Shown here in pieces: positions 1 to 10,395 of a stretch of DNA of 64,000 bases. The stretch is from Symbiodinium natans. Lineage: Eukaryota; Sar; Dinophyceae; Suessiales; Symbiodiniaceae. The position numbers and the translations under genes are program-made. Location: the NCBI GenBank assembly GCA_905221605.1, contig CAJNDS010002102.1, positions 1 to 64,000 of the forward strand. Reading direction: 5' to 3'. The notes under the pieces are model-generated. The model saw only the letters and a program-made list of their open reading frames with translations. It was not told the origin of the DNA and did not search any database. The first letter of the stretch is position 1; each line of letters opens with the position of its first letter.

Positions 1-708
1 CCCTAAACCCCCCCAAACCCCCAGCTTAGGATCCTGATGCAGATAAAGAAGCCGTAAGCCGGCTGCCAAGGAGTCGACCTGCTGCTCCATGCGCGCCTGG
101 CGTTTAGGGCTTTTAGGTGTTTAAAGGGCTTTTGGGATAGGGCTTGTAGGGTTTCGGAAAGTTTAGTTTAACGGTTTAGGGTTTAGGGTTGGTTTAGGGC
201 CTAGGAAACCTTAGGGTTTAGAACTTACGGTTCAGGGATTATAGGGTTTAGGGTCTAGGGCTTAGAGTTTAGCATTTGGGGCTTCGTGTTTCTCACAGGG
301 AAGCATGAGGGTGTTGAGGCTTTGGGACTCCACGTTCAGTCTTAGGGCGTTTTAGGGTTTAAGACTTAAAGCCTAGGGCTCAGGATTAATTGAGCCTAAA
401 AAGGGGTTCCTTAGAGTTTAGAGAGGGTGTTCCTGCTGCTTCACGTTGCAGCATCTGACCTGAACCCCAAACTCCAAAACCCAAATCCTGAACCCTAAAC
501 CATTCATCCTCAAGCCTAAACCCTAGCCCCGAAGCTCCACCCTCCGACCCTGAGCCCTAAACTCTAAATTATCAAAACCTCGAGCAAGAATGGTCCCTTT
601 AGAAACCTCTGAATTTGTTCCTACACGTGATCCCCTTAACGCAACAGGGGAAAAGGATGGATCCCAATGTCTCACCCATCACCCTCCAGTCCTGCGGGTG
701 TTCAAATC
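1..708. repeat. Degenerate TTTAGGG/CCCTAAA sequence
   Basis: Scattered TTTAGGG-like words on the plus strand to 460, CCCTAAA-like words to 580. The first bases (CCCTAAACCCCCCC) are not a long array. No gene seen. Confidence 0.7.
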
Positions 709-796
709 AGGGCCTCATGCTCTTGTAGCCCGCGGATGATCCGCGAGTAGTTGCGGTCCAAGTTGTCTCTGTCAAAGCGTGCCTCGCGAAGTTGCA
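709..796 (-). CDS. Exon-like island, coiled-coil type
   Basis: On the minus strand it reads QLREARFDRDNLDRNYSRII, preceded by an AG (CCCGAG) and followed by a GC-type donor-like GCTACAAG. Unique sequence between telomere-like repeats. Parent gene unknown. Confidence 0.4.
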
Positions 797-1293
797 CTCG
801 GGATTGGGGAGCCCTAAGCCCTAAGCCCTAAACCCCAAACCCAGGTTCAGGGTTGAGACGCTTAGGGTTCAGCGGTTTAGGGGTTTGGGGTTCAGAGGTG
901 TGGGGCTTGGGGTTGAGGGGTTTGGGCTATCATGGTGTCTAGGGGTTGGCTATGTTGGCGTTTTGACACTCTTCAGCATCATAACTTCAGACCCCCGAAA
1001 AAAAGGGAACCCCAGATGTCATGAACAGGGGCCAACAACTCCTGAAGAATGGGGTTTAGCGTTTAGAGGGTTCAAGGGTTAGGGTTGTTCTTAACTTTCA
1101 ACAGCCCTCAGCCCCTGATTTTGGGTTTCCTTTGTGTTTAGGGCTCATACTAACTGATACTAACCCTCAGTCCCTGATTTTGACGTTCCTTTGTCTTGAG
1201 CAGCGACCCTAAACCCTAAACCCTAAACCCTAAACCCTAAACCCTAAACCCTGAACCCTAAACCCTAAACCCTAAACCCTAAACCCTAAGCGC
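797..1293. repeat. Degenerate repeats and a pure CCCTAAA array (1206-1290)
   Basis: About 12 CCCTAAA units in tandem with one CCCTGAA variant; before that, diverged TTTAGGG words. No gene supported. Confidence 0.8.
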
Positions 1294-1338
1294 CTGCCCG
1301 AGTCTGGCGACAAACTGCTGCCGCTCACGCTCTGATGC
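1294..1338 (-). CDS. Exon-like island, 45 bp, coiled-coil type
   Basis: Minus strand GTATCCAG/GCA...CAG/GCGCTT: an AG-G acceptor and a GC donor enclose exactly 15 codons, ASERERQQFVARLGQ. The donor side runs straight into a CCCTAAA array. Confidence 0.45.
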
Positions 1339-2464
1339 CTGGATACAAGGACACGGGATCCCATTCGATGTGGAGGGGGGTTGGGGGGGTCGTCTTACCG
1401 AAATGACGTGCATTCCATGTGTGCATATAATCAAAAAAGTATATACATCGAAAATGTAGATGTATATAACCTACAGGGAGTGACCCCCAATTAAAATTAG
1501 GGTTGTAAGGGCCACAAATTGGGTTGTAAGCACGAACCCAGGCTTTCAGTCCCTCAGCAACAGTTAGTATAGTAAGGGCCGCACCCTGAACCTCAAAACC
1601 CTAAACTGCCTCAAGCCCAAAACCAGAGAAAAAAAAAAACGAAAAGAACTACACTGGTAGTTGATCAAAATACCTGTTCTCAAAAGTAAACCTTGTTGCC
1701 TTTAAAAAACACAGAGGAACCCAAGAAGTTACTTTCCCAAGAAGGTCCTTCAGATCAACCCCTGCATCCACCAAAGCCAAGCCTTGATTGCTTTGAGGCT
1801 CTGGCGCGCAGCCGGCGTAGATCCGTGTCCTTGCTCTGCCACGCAAGTTTGGCCTCAGTGTGGGGCTTCGGTTGTAAGGCGTTTTGGGCTGAGGGCTTAG
1901 GCCTTGGGGCATCGGGCTTAGATGCGTCGGCATCGCCGTCCTCGTAACTTCTTCGGATTTTTACGCAACAGGGGCCTGGACACACTTGGCCGCAGTAGTG
2001 ACGTACTTCGTGGACCGGCTGCAAAGTGCAGCGTTGATCTATGATGGGCCCAAACGCAGGGGCCTGCCACACTTCCTATATTTTTTACACCAGTGTGCTG
2101 ATGAGCACTGCCAACGTTCAGGAAAAGCCCCTCCCCACCCTCCCCCCCCCCCCCCCAAAAAAAAAAAAAAAAAACTTCACGCCTCTGTAGGCAAAACATC
2201 TTTCGACATGTTGACTTAAAGTCGCCAGTTCGCGCCCGCCCCGGAAGACCAAACCCAACTAAACCCCCAAAGGCCCTAAAAACCCAAAGAAGCCCAAAGC
2301 CCGTGAGGCCCAAACACTCTAAAACCCTAAACCCTAGACCCTGAACCCTGAACTCTCAACCTAAACCCTAAGCCCTAAGCCCTAAGCCCCAAGCCCTAAA
2401 CCCTAAACCCTAAACCCTAAACCCTAAACCCTAAACCCCAAGCAAGGGACCCTGAACCTCAAGC
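1339..2464. repeat. Repeat-rich stretch with C15-A18 tract and CCCTAAA array
   Basis: A diverged relative of the CTACAGGGTGGGGCCC foldback family lies at about 1482-1590 (ends GGGCCGCACCCTG). A C15 run at 2142-2156 is followed directly by A18 (2157-2174). CCCTAAA/CCCTAAG arrays lie at 2320-2440. Minus-strand frames here are not convincing. Confidence 0.7.
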
Positions 2465-2556
2465 CCTTGAAGCCGGTTGGGCGCCTCTTCGCTGCTCTCT
2501 TCCTCGGCAATGGCCAGCTGAACCTTCAGCAGCTTGACTTCCTTGGGAGCGTGCTG
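2465..2556 (-). CDS. Exon-like island, 92 bp, coiled-coil type
   Basis: Minus strand acceptor TTACAAG, then QHAPKEVKLLKVQLAIAEEE and further acidic residues, ending at a GC donor (AAGG/GCTTGAG). TTTAGGG arrays flank it on both sides. Confidence 0.5.
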
Positions 2557-3389
2557 CTTGTAACCCTAAACCCTAAACCCTAAACCCTAAACCCTAAACC
2601 CTAAACCCTAAACCCTAAACCCTAAACCCTAACCCCAAGGCCGCTTGTCTAGGGCTCATCTTTTTTGGGTTTTAGGGCTTTGGGCTTGTAGGCTTTTGGG
2701 TGTTTAGGGTTTAGGGTTTCAGGGCTTAGGATTTGCAGGTTTTAGGTTTTCATTTCATCGTTACAGGGTTTTTAGGGCTTGGAGGTTCTGCGGGGCAGAG
2801 GGGGGCACAGCGCTGAATGCGGAGTGGGACGGGAATGGGGTGCTGGAGCTGCTGGTCGCCAATTAATTGTTTGTAGGGTTCTCAAGCGAGGGGGGTTCAC
2901 CCAACCCTAAACCCTAAACCCTAATATTCTCCACTGCTCCCTAAGTCTCTCCCTTAAGCTTGAAAGGCTTGTCGTGAGTCTTTAGTATAATCAGGGCCTA
3001 ACCCCTAACCTAAACCCTAAACCCTAAACCCTAAACCCTAAAGCCTAAAGCCTAAAGCCTAAAGCCTAAAGCCTAAACCCTAAACCCTAAACCCTCCCCC
3101 CCCCCCCCCCCCCAAAAAAAAAAAAAAAAAACACCAACAACAAAATGACGGCACAACCTTGCAGGCGCAGGCCTACAACTTTCAACCTGCCTACCAGGAT
3201 GGGCTATTTTACCCTATATCCCTCTTCAAAAAGGCCACTTATTTCGGGGATTATAAGGCCCCCAATACCCCTTAATCGAGGAATATGCCTGAAATTATAT
3301 AGTACGCCTTATGGTATATTCCTTATGTAAGGGGTATTGGGCTCTTTGGGTATAAGGCCAATAGCCCATCCTGCCTATGACCTCAAAAC
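2557..3389. repeat. CCCTAAA arrays, C18-A18 tract and a foldback element
   Basis: Arrays at 2563-2632 and 3009-3093 (with AAAGCCT variants). C18 (3096-3113) followed by A18 (3114-3131). A MITE-like element at 3197-3374 has inverted ends GGATGGGCTATT / AATAGCCCATCC. Confidence 0.75.
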
Positions 3390-3434
3390 ATGCTTCCATT
3401 TCGTTCGAGCTTCGTGGCGAATGTTCTCGAGCTC
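3390..3434 (-). CDS. Exon-like island, 45 bp, coiled-coil type
   Basis: Minus strand GATGCCAG/GAGCTC with reading ELENIRHEARTKWKH and donor GTTTTGAG. Confidence 0.4.
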
Positions 3435-4478
3435 CTGGCATCAAGATTTTAGGATTTAAGTTTCCTGCTCAGGATTGTAGGGCTTGGGGTTGAGTGTAAA
3501 CCCTAAACCCTCAAGCCTAAACCCTATATAAACCCTAAGCCCTAAACCCTCAGCTCTACCAGTAAACCGTTCACAGTATAGCCCGGCTTCAGGCTTCCAG
3601 GGGTTTAGGGTTTACAGGGTGGGGCCCCCTTACTATACTAACTGTAGTTAGGGCCCCACCCTGTAGGGTTTTGGGCTGAACGTCCTGCCGCGCAGTCGAT
3701 GTGGCGAGCCTGGGCGTCCGCACATGCCACGACAGGCCTAGTCTGGACACAGGGCGGAATCTGAATGACCTGAGTCGAAATTGCACTTACTTTCTAGAGT
3801 GACCTACTTGTTGTGTTTTTGGTGCCAATGAGAGGAGGAGGGGGTTACATACTGTGGACAGGAAGCTGCAAGAAGCGCAATGGAAAACGCGAACTCTGCA
3901 GCACCACCCTACAATCACCGAGGCTGCAAATGATGTAGCACACATTGTTTAGATGGAGCAAACGCTCTACCGATGCACTTTGGACTTGCATGCAGCCTGC
4001 CATTGACGACGAAAGGTGCCCAGGTCGCACTGCCACCCTCTATTTGGGTTCAGTGCGTGGCCACAATACCATGTGAAAGCAAAGGTTGCTGAAACTTTCA
4101 GACTTTGTTCTCAAGAACGGAAGCCCCTTGAGGGTGTCCCACGCCCCAGGATCCTATCCCTAAGGGAACAACGTGCTGCATGACTTTACCCTACTTTGGA
4201 GCAGACCCTGGAAACAAAAAACATACACTTTTGCGTATAGGGACATAATTGAGAGGAACCCAGAACCAAAAAAAACATTAAAGTATAGACCCTGGAATCA
4301 AAAAAACATACGCTTTTTAGGTATCAGTAGCCATAATGCATAGGAACCCGGAACCAAAAAAAGTAGTAAAGTACTCCAAAATCCAGCTTAGCACCCGCAC
4401 TACGCCTCGGTGTGCTACTGCAGCCGTACATCCCAAAACCCTCAGCCCTAAACCCTAAACCCTAGATTGGCCAAACGC
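3435..4478. repeat. Small palindromic element and tandem duplication
   Basis: 3613-3665 is a 53-bp foldback with arms TACAGGGTGGGGCCC / GGGCCCCACCCTGTA. An 80-odd bp unit (ACCCTGGAAACAAAAAACATA...) is duplicated with divergence at about 4205-4285 and 4286-4370. No gene seen. Confidence 0.7.
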
Positions 4479-4552
4479 TACTGAGTCTTGGCGAGGCACC
4501 GTGCGAGGTTATCGGCTTCAGCATTCTTTGCAGAGGCCTCCTGCTCGTAAAA
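4479..4552 (-). CDS. Exon-like island, 74 bp, coiled-coil type
   Basis: Minus strand acceptor ACACAAAG, reading FYEQEASAKNAEADNLARCL, donor GCGTTTGG. Confidence 0.45.
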
Positions 4553-5116
4553 CTTTGTGTTTAGGGTTTAGGGTTTAGGGTTTAGGGTTTAGGGTTTAGG
4601 GTTTAGGGTTTAGGGAGCTCAGGAACCACATTCAAATAAGGGCACCCTTTTCGGGGTAAGTTGCCTTCATGAGGGAACTTAGAACCAATAGACCCAAAAG
4701 GGTACCACTTAGAACCAATAGACCCAAAAGGGTACCACTCGGCTACCTAAGAAGATGTTAAGGACAAGCAGCCACCAGACGGTTAGACCATGAGACAGCA
4801 TATCGCAGTCATGAGTGCAGTTGCATCAGCAGAAGCGCCTTCTTCGCTTTTGACCATTGTGGTCGCGACAACATGCACAGCCCCACTTAAAGCCTGAACT
4901 GTAGCCTCATGAAGCGCTACGCAGGAACAATGAGCCTTTACTTTAACCCTTTATGGAAGGTAAGGGACCAAATCTAATACCAAGGAGCCCCAAGACCTAA
5001 ACCCTAAACACCCTTCACCCTACAGGGCTGTCTCGAGATGTCCGCAAGGATAGCATGCATAAACCCTAAACCCTAAACCCTAAACCCTAAACCCTAAACC
5101 CTAAACCCTAAACCCT
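4553..5116. repeat. TTTAGGG array, 30-bp tandem repeat and CCCTAAA array
   Basis: TTTAGGG x8 at 4558-4615; two copies of ACTTAGAACCAATAGACCCA plus AAAGGGTACC at about 4677-4738; CCCTAAA array at 5061-5115. Confidence 0.8.
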
Positions 5117-5195
5117 CAATCTCCTCCTCCTTCTCCTCGTAGGTACGAAGCCTCCGCCGCAGACGATCGGCGAGCTGCTTCGAGGCCGAGTACTC
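5117..5195 (-). CDS. Exon-like island, coiled-coil type, ending at a telomere-like repeat
   Basis: Minus strand acceptor GGATGGAAG/G, reading EYSASKQLADRLRRRLRTYE then a Glu/Lys run. The donor appears to be GTTTAG of the adjoining TTTAGGG array itself. Confidence 0.5.
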
Positions 5196-6215
5196 CTTCC
5201 ATCCACGTATCATCATCTGGGGAGTTCTCTACATAAAAACCCTAAACCCTAAACCCTAAACCCTAAACCCTAAACCCTAAACCCTAAACCCTAAGGGTTT
5301 AATGTCTAGGGTGTAGGGTAGTTCTCTAAAGCAGGGTCCCTTTCCTGGGTTCTATGTGTCGCGCAGTACCCTTAAAAGAAGGACCCCCAAAAGGGTTTTG
5401 GGGTTTAAACTCATTCACCCAAAAAAAGATCATACTACTAAGTCTGTATGCGTGGAGTGCTGGTGTGCTAAGCGTCTGTGGGGGTTTACAACTAACTTGC
5501 GCCCTGCCTGAATATGAGGCAATAAGCAACCCAGAGCCCCCCAATGGCAAACCCTTCAACAAGGACAAAGAACAGGGGTTCCTATTGCGAATCCAACCCA
5601 AAACCCTAAACCCGATAAACCCTAAACCCTTCATCCTTAAGGCATTGAGACATTGAGGTCTAACGTTGAAGTTTAGGGCTTCTGGCTGGCAAGGGGCAGG
5701 ACTAGCGGATGGAAGAGTTCAGTGTCTTTAGGGTCTAGGGTTCAGGGTTTAATGTTGATGGTGCCCGAGTTTGATGAGGCGGTTCTTGTGGGTGGAAGTT
5801 CTTGCGGGGGGGTTTAGGGTTTGGGCTTAGGGTTTACCCAAATATGCCCTAAACCCTGAACCCTAAACCCTAAACCCACATATGCCCTAAAACCTGAACC
5901 CAAACCCTCATCGGAGAACTGTTCGGCAGCCGAAGGTTTGGGAGATCAAGGCCCGATAATCTTGACGGGAGACCGCAATTGCCAGTACTGATGTCTATAG
6001 TGGAGGACCCTGAAGGGAAGAGAGAGTGAGAGAGAGAGAGAGAGACAGAGTGCTAGCTATACATATACAAAAATGAATAAATAAATAAATAAATATATAT
6101 ATATATATATGTATTATGTATAGTATATATATATATGCACAGGATGACCCTGAAATACACGTAGCCTATCCCGGGAGTACGTCTCGCTTCCATTCTATTC
6201 GTTGCAATCAGGATC
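5196..6215. repeat. CCCTAAA array (5240-5294), GA and AT microsatellites
   Basis: A (GA)n tract lies at about 6023-6046 and an (AT)n tract at 6093-6135. The rest is degenerate telomere-like sequence. No gene supported. Confidence 0.7.
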
Positions 6216-6273
6216 GGCGCGCGGCCTCTTCATACTCGGCGATGGAGGCGCGCGTGCGCTGGCACTCCTCCTG
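6216..6273 (-). CDS. Exon-like island, coiled-coil type
   Basis: Minus strand acceptor GCCTTCCAG, reading QEECQRTRASIAEYEEAARR; the frame then meets TGA unless spliced at a GA or GC donor. Confidence 0.4.
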
Positions 6274-6948
6274 CTGGAAGGCCCCATGGGCAGTTGCAAG
6301 AGAGGCTACTATAGGTCCCCAATTGGGGATATCTCCCTAAACCCTAAACCCTATGACCTAAACCCTTGCCCTAAACCCTAAACCCCAAACCCTAAACCAC
6401 AACAATGAACCTCCAAGCACCCCAAGGCAGCCCAACTTTATTTCGGTTGAATGGGCAAGGGGGGGGGGGGGGGGGGGGGGGGGGGGAAACCTGTCATGGC
6501 CAATGGCCGAATGCCCTAACTCCAAAACGCGCTTCCCCAAGGGTTTAGGGTTTAGGGTCAAGGGTGTCGGGTTTACTCCAAACCAACCCTAAAGCCTAAA
6601 CCCTAAAGAGGCGGAGGACCCAAAGCTTACAGCAAAGAACCACAGAGAAAATGGTTCAGAATAACACCCCCCAACGCGTACTTTCGAAAGCATACCAAGG
6701 ACCCAATCCTACAAACCTACACCCAGCATTCTAGGAAACCCTAGAATCCCTAGAAACCCTAGCCTGGAAACCCTACAGGGTGGGGCCCCCTAGTTATAAG
6801 TAGAGTTATAAGGGCCCTAAATTGGGTTATAAGGACCCTAAGTTAGGTTATAAGTCCCATAACTACAGTTAGCATAGTAAGGGGGCCCCACCCTGTAGAA
6901 TCCCTAGAAACCCTAGCCTGGAAACCCTAAACCCCCAAGATCGATCAC
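6274..6948. repeat. G24 tract and a 126-bp MITE with 31-bp flanking direct repeats
   Basis: A G run lies at 6461-6486. 6773-6898 has perfect inverted ends CTACAGGGTGGGGCCCCCT / AGGGGGGCCCCACCCTGTAG-type and contains three GTTATAAG words. The sequence GAATCCCTAGAAACCCTAGC plus CTGGAAACCCT occurs on both sides of it. Confidence 0.8.
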
Positions 6949-7009
6949 CGGCCTCTGCAGTTTCCAGCCGCCTTTCCGGCTCATCTTCGATGACCCAGTC
7001 CGCAGAAAC
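6949..7009 (-). CDS. Exon-like island, 61 bp, acidic helix
   Basis: Minus strand CTGCACAG/GTT with reading VSADWVIEDEPERRLETAEA and donor GTGATCG. Confidence 0.45.
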
Positions 7010-7921
7010 CTGTGCAGTGGACTCATCCGCGCGCGTTTTGGGGGTTTAGGGTTTAGGGTTTAGGGTTTAGGGTTTAGGGTTCAGGGTATTCGAGTTTAGG
7101 TTTTAGGGTTTAGGGTATACGAGTTGAGAACTTTGGATTGAATTTAGGCCCAATCTAGCCTGTAGTAAGGGCTTGGTTTAGGTTCTAGCGTCTGCTGATC
7201 CCTGCTGTTAATCCGCTTCGTGAGGACCATATGCAAGCGTGTAACCGAATCTTCGTCAGCCCGAAATTGAAATAGCCCGGCAATACACAGGCAATCAAAC
7301 TGCGATAAGGCCCCTTTGTGAAGCCGACAAACCCCAAACCCCAGTCCCTCGTCTTGAGTGCCGATTTCTTGAAATTCTGTTCTACTGACAATAACAGACG
7401 ATCCAAGGAAGACCAGGCTAGGTGTACTAGCCTGTATATCCTCCTTAAGTGCCTAAATTAAAGGGGGTCACTGGGGGGTAGGATCGCGTGCAGCCTATAC
7501 GCCGTATACACCCTAAACACCCAAAAAACTTATAAAGCCTGTAGGGTTTAGGGTCTAGGGTTTATGGTCTTACAGTATGGTTAGGGCCCTACAAACGCTG
7601 TAAACCCTGCAAACCTTATGAAGCCTGCGAACCCTACAAACGCTGTAAACCCTACAAACCCTGTAAAACTGATACACCCAGTATACCCTGTATGATGAAC
7701 CCTGTAAACCCCACAAACCCTAAACCAATCCCCTTACCTCCTTAAACCCTAAACCCTAAACCAATCCCCTTACCTCCTTAAGCCCTAAACCCTAAACCCT
7801 AAACCCTAAACCCTAAACCCTAAACCCTAAACCCTAACCCTAAACCCTAAACCCTAAACCCTAAACCCTAAACCCTAAACCCTACACCCTAAGCCTCTAG
7901 GCAGGATCTGGGTCCCCCAGC
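7010..7921. repeat. TTTAGGG and CCCTAAA arrays of opposite orientation
   Basis: TTTAGGG at 7041-7082, degenerate CCCTGTAAAC words at 7590-7720, CCCTAAA array at 7790-7890 (one CCCTAA slip). Confidence 0.8.
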
Positions 7922-7988
7922 ATCCCTTAGCGAGGCAGAAGCTTCACGAAGCTCATTCTGCCGCTCCTCTCCGGCCCAGGCAGAGTCG
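7922..7988 (-). CDS. Exon-like island, coiled-coil type
   Basis: Minus strand reading DSAWAGEERQNELREASASL between an acceptor CCCCAG and a GC donor. Long CCCTAAA and TTTAGGG arrays adjoin it on the two sides in opposite orientation. Confidence 0.4.
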
Positions 7989-9027
7989 CTGGGGTTTAGG
8001 GTTTAGGGTTTAGGGTTTAGGGTTTAGGGTTTAGGGTTTAGGGTTTAGGGTGTAGGGTTTAGGGTTTAGGGTTTAGGGTTTAGGGTTTAGGGTTTAGGGT
8101 TTAGGGTTTAGGGTTTGGGGTTTGGGGTTTGGGGGTTTGGGGTTTTAGGGTTTAGGGTTTAGTTAAATTTCCACACCGGCGCAGGCAAGCAGTTGACTCT
8201 TGGGGTTTTGGCCCAGAATGTCCAAACAACCCTTACAGTAAATTAAGTTGCAATTAGGGTTCCTATTCTGATCTCCGGGGCGTAGTCCTTAGAGTCCTTA
8301 GCCAAAGAACTTTAAATCTAGTTCTGAGAGTTTGCTTGATGGGCATTGGGGGTAGAGGTTCTGGTTTCAAGAGATGTGGTGGGTTTCGGGTTTAGGGCGT
8401 GAACCCGCGCGGTTAGAGAGGATCTCATGCCCATCAGGACTACTCCAGGGTGTGTGGGGGCACACTGCGCACGGCGCGTGTGAGGAATCCAGAGACTCGG
8501 GCCATTCCTTGGTTCATCCCCCGCCCACCCGCTGCGGGAAGCCAAACGCCTGTTCGTTGTGGCTACGCCACAAATCCCACCCTTCTGTCGAACACTTACA
8601 TAGCCGTCGGGGCTCCCTCACTCTACTAGCCTTTACTTTAAAGAAATTATCACCTAAATAGTAGGACTTATAACCCAATTAAGGGCCCTTATAACCATAT
8701 TTATTATAACCCTCTTTATAACTCCCTACATGTGGGGAGGCTGCCAGAAAGAACAGTTGCCGCACGCCTCTGTTATGGGTGGGATGCAGGCCCGCAAGCT
8801 GGGGTGGGAATGTAGGGTTCTTAAGGGCAACATAGTCACACGAGGTCGGGTACATAACTTGCCGAAACCCTAAACCCTAAACCCTAAACCCTAAACCCTA
8901 AACCCTAAACCCTAAACCCTAAACCCTAAACCCTAAACCCTAAACCCTAAACCCTAACCCTAAACCCTAAACCCTTAACCCTAAACCCGAACAGCCCTGA
9001 GCCCCTTGTCGACCCAAAAGCTGCAGC
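7989..9027. repeat. Long TTTAGGG (7990-8160) and CCCTAAA (8864-8985) arrays
   Basis: Between them 8161-8863 is mostly unique with no supported gene. Confidence 0.8.
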
Positions 9028-9067
9028 CTGAACCTCGGCGGTCAGCAGCTGCAAAGCTCGTTCGCTC
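9028..9067 (-). CDS. Exon-like island, 40 bp
   Basis: Minus strand AGCACAG/G, reading SERALQLLTAEVQ, CAG/GCTGCA (GC donor). Confidence 0.4.
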
Positions 9068-9809
9068 CTGTGCTGTGTTGCACGGATTGGCTTTAGGCTT
9101 TATAAGGTTTAGGGTTTAGGGTTTAGGGCTTAGGGTTACGGTTTAGGGTTTAGGTTTAAGGGTTTCGGGTAAGGGAGACTTCCGTCAAGGGTTTTTGGGG
9201 TATGGGGGTTTGGAGTTGAGGCTTAGGTTTTAGGGTAGTCGTTGGAGTTTAGCGGCTTTTGGTTAACCTAAGAGTAACCTAAACCGTGCTGCTACACATG
9301 GCATAGGGAACTGCCTTAGCCATTGGGCGCATTCACCCTTGTTTCGGTAGATGGTCTTCCAGGGACACTGGTGAGCGCATTCATTTGAGTCCCCGTGAAC
9401 CGTAAACCCCCCCTAAACCCTAAACCCACAAAGTCTCCCCAAAATCACTTGGAACCTGTAAACTTAAAAACCTAATCCCTTCAACCACAAAACACGTGAA
9501 CCCTAAACCAAAAGCCCCTGCAGCACGCTAAGCCCTAAACCTCACTTCAAGGAGGTTATAAGTACTGCAAGGAAGGTTGTACTCCAGCTGCCCTACTTAT
9601 AAACCACCTCCAACTACTCATGAGCCTCCAAGTAGACCCTGAACCCGGAACCCTAGACCCGTAAACCCTAGACCCGAAACACTAACACCAAACCCTAAAC
9701 CCTAAACCCTAAACCCTAAACCCTAAACCCTAAACCCTACCCCCCACCCCCCCCCCTCCCCTAGCCCTAAGCCCTAAACCCTACACCCTAGACCCCAAAC
9801 CCTAATCGC
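9068..9809. repeat. Degenerate repeats and CCCTAAA array (9690-9740)
   Basis: TTTAGGG-like words at 9108-9250; C-rich run at 9739-9760. No gene seen. Confidence 0.75.
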
Positions 9810-9890
9810 CTTGCGTTGCACCGCTGCTCTGACTCTTCTTCGGCTACAGCTTTGCGGCGGTGGCCAGCAATCTCCTGGCGGCCGAGCTTG
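9810..9890 (-). CDS. Exon-like island, 81 bp, coiled-coil type
   Basis: Minus strand acceptor AACAAAG, reading KLGRQEIAGHRRKAVAEEES, donor AG/GCGATTAG. Confidence 0.5.
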
Positions 9891-10316
9891 CTTTGTTTAG
9901 TGTTTAGGGTTTAGGGTTTGGGGTTTCGGAATAGGGTCCTGCGGGAGGTTCCGTTTTTTGGGGAAATACTAGTGCTCCAGAATCACCTAGGAACAACATA
10001 CTTTTGGGTTAGGGTTCGCCAGTACAGAGGGAACCCCAAAAACTAAACCCTAAACCCTAGACCCCAAAACCCTGAACGGTTCAAAGAGCTTGTGCAGGCG
10101 ACCCCCCCCCCCCCCCACCAACAAAGGGTCCTGAAAGAAACACTCATGCCAACCCTAATCCTTGTCCAAACCCTGAACCCTGAACCCTGAACCCTGAACC
10201 CTGAACCCTGAACCCTGAACCCTAAACCCTAAACCCTAAACCCTAAACCCTAAACCCTAAACCCTAAACCCTACCCCTGAATCCCTCAACTCCGAACCTC
10301 AAAAGCTCCGAAACGC
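9891..10316. repeat. Array that shifts from CCCTGAA to CCCTAAA units
   Basis: About seven CCCTGAA units (10168-10217) pass directly into about eight CCCTAAA units (10218-10273). A C15 run lies at 10102-10116. Confidence 0.8.
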
Positions 10317-10395
10317 CCGGGCCAAGGTCCTCCTCCAAATCTTTCCTCTCGGCGCGCAGACCTACGGCTTGGGCGAAGAGCTCCTGCACCGCAAG
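10317..10395 (-). CDS. Exon-like island, 79 bp, coiled-coil type
   Basis: Minus strand acceptor CCCCCCAAG, reading LAVQELFAQAVGLRAERKDL, donor G/GCGTTTCGG, nearly the same donor as the 4479 island. Confidence 0.5.

Noticed and set aside
2142-3131. Poly(A) tails of retrocopies
   Set aside because: No coding sequence precedes the A runs; the preceding bases are C homopolymers.
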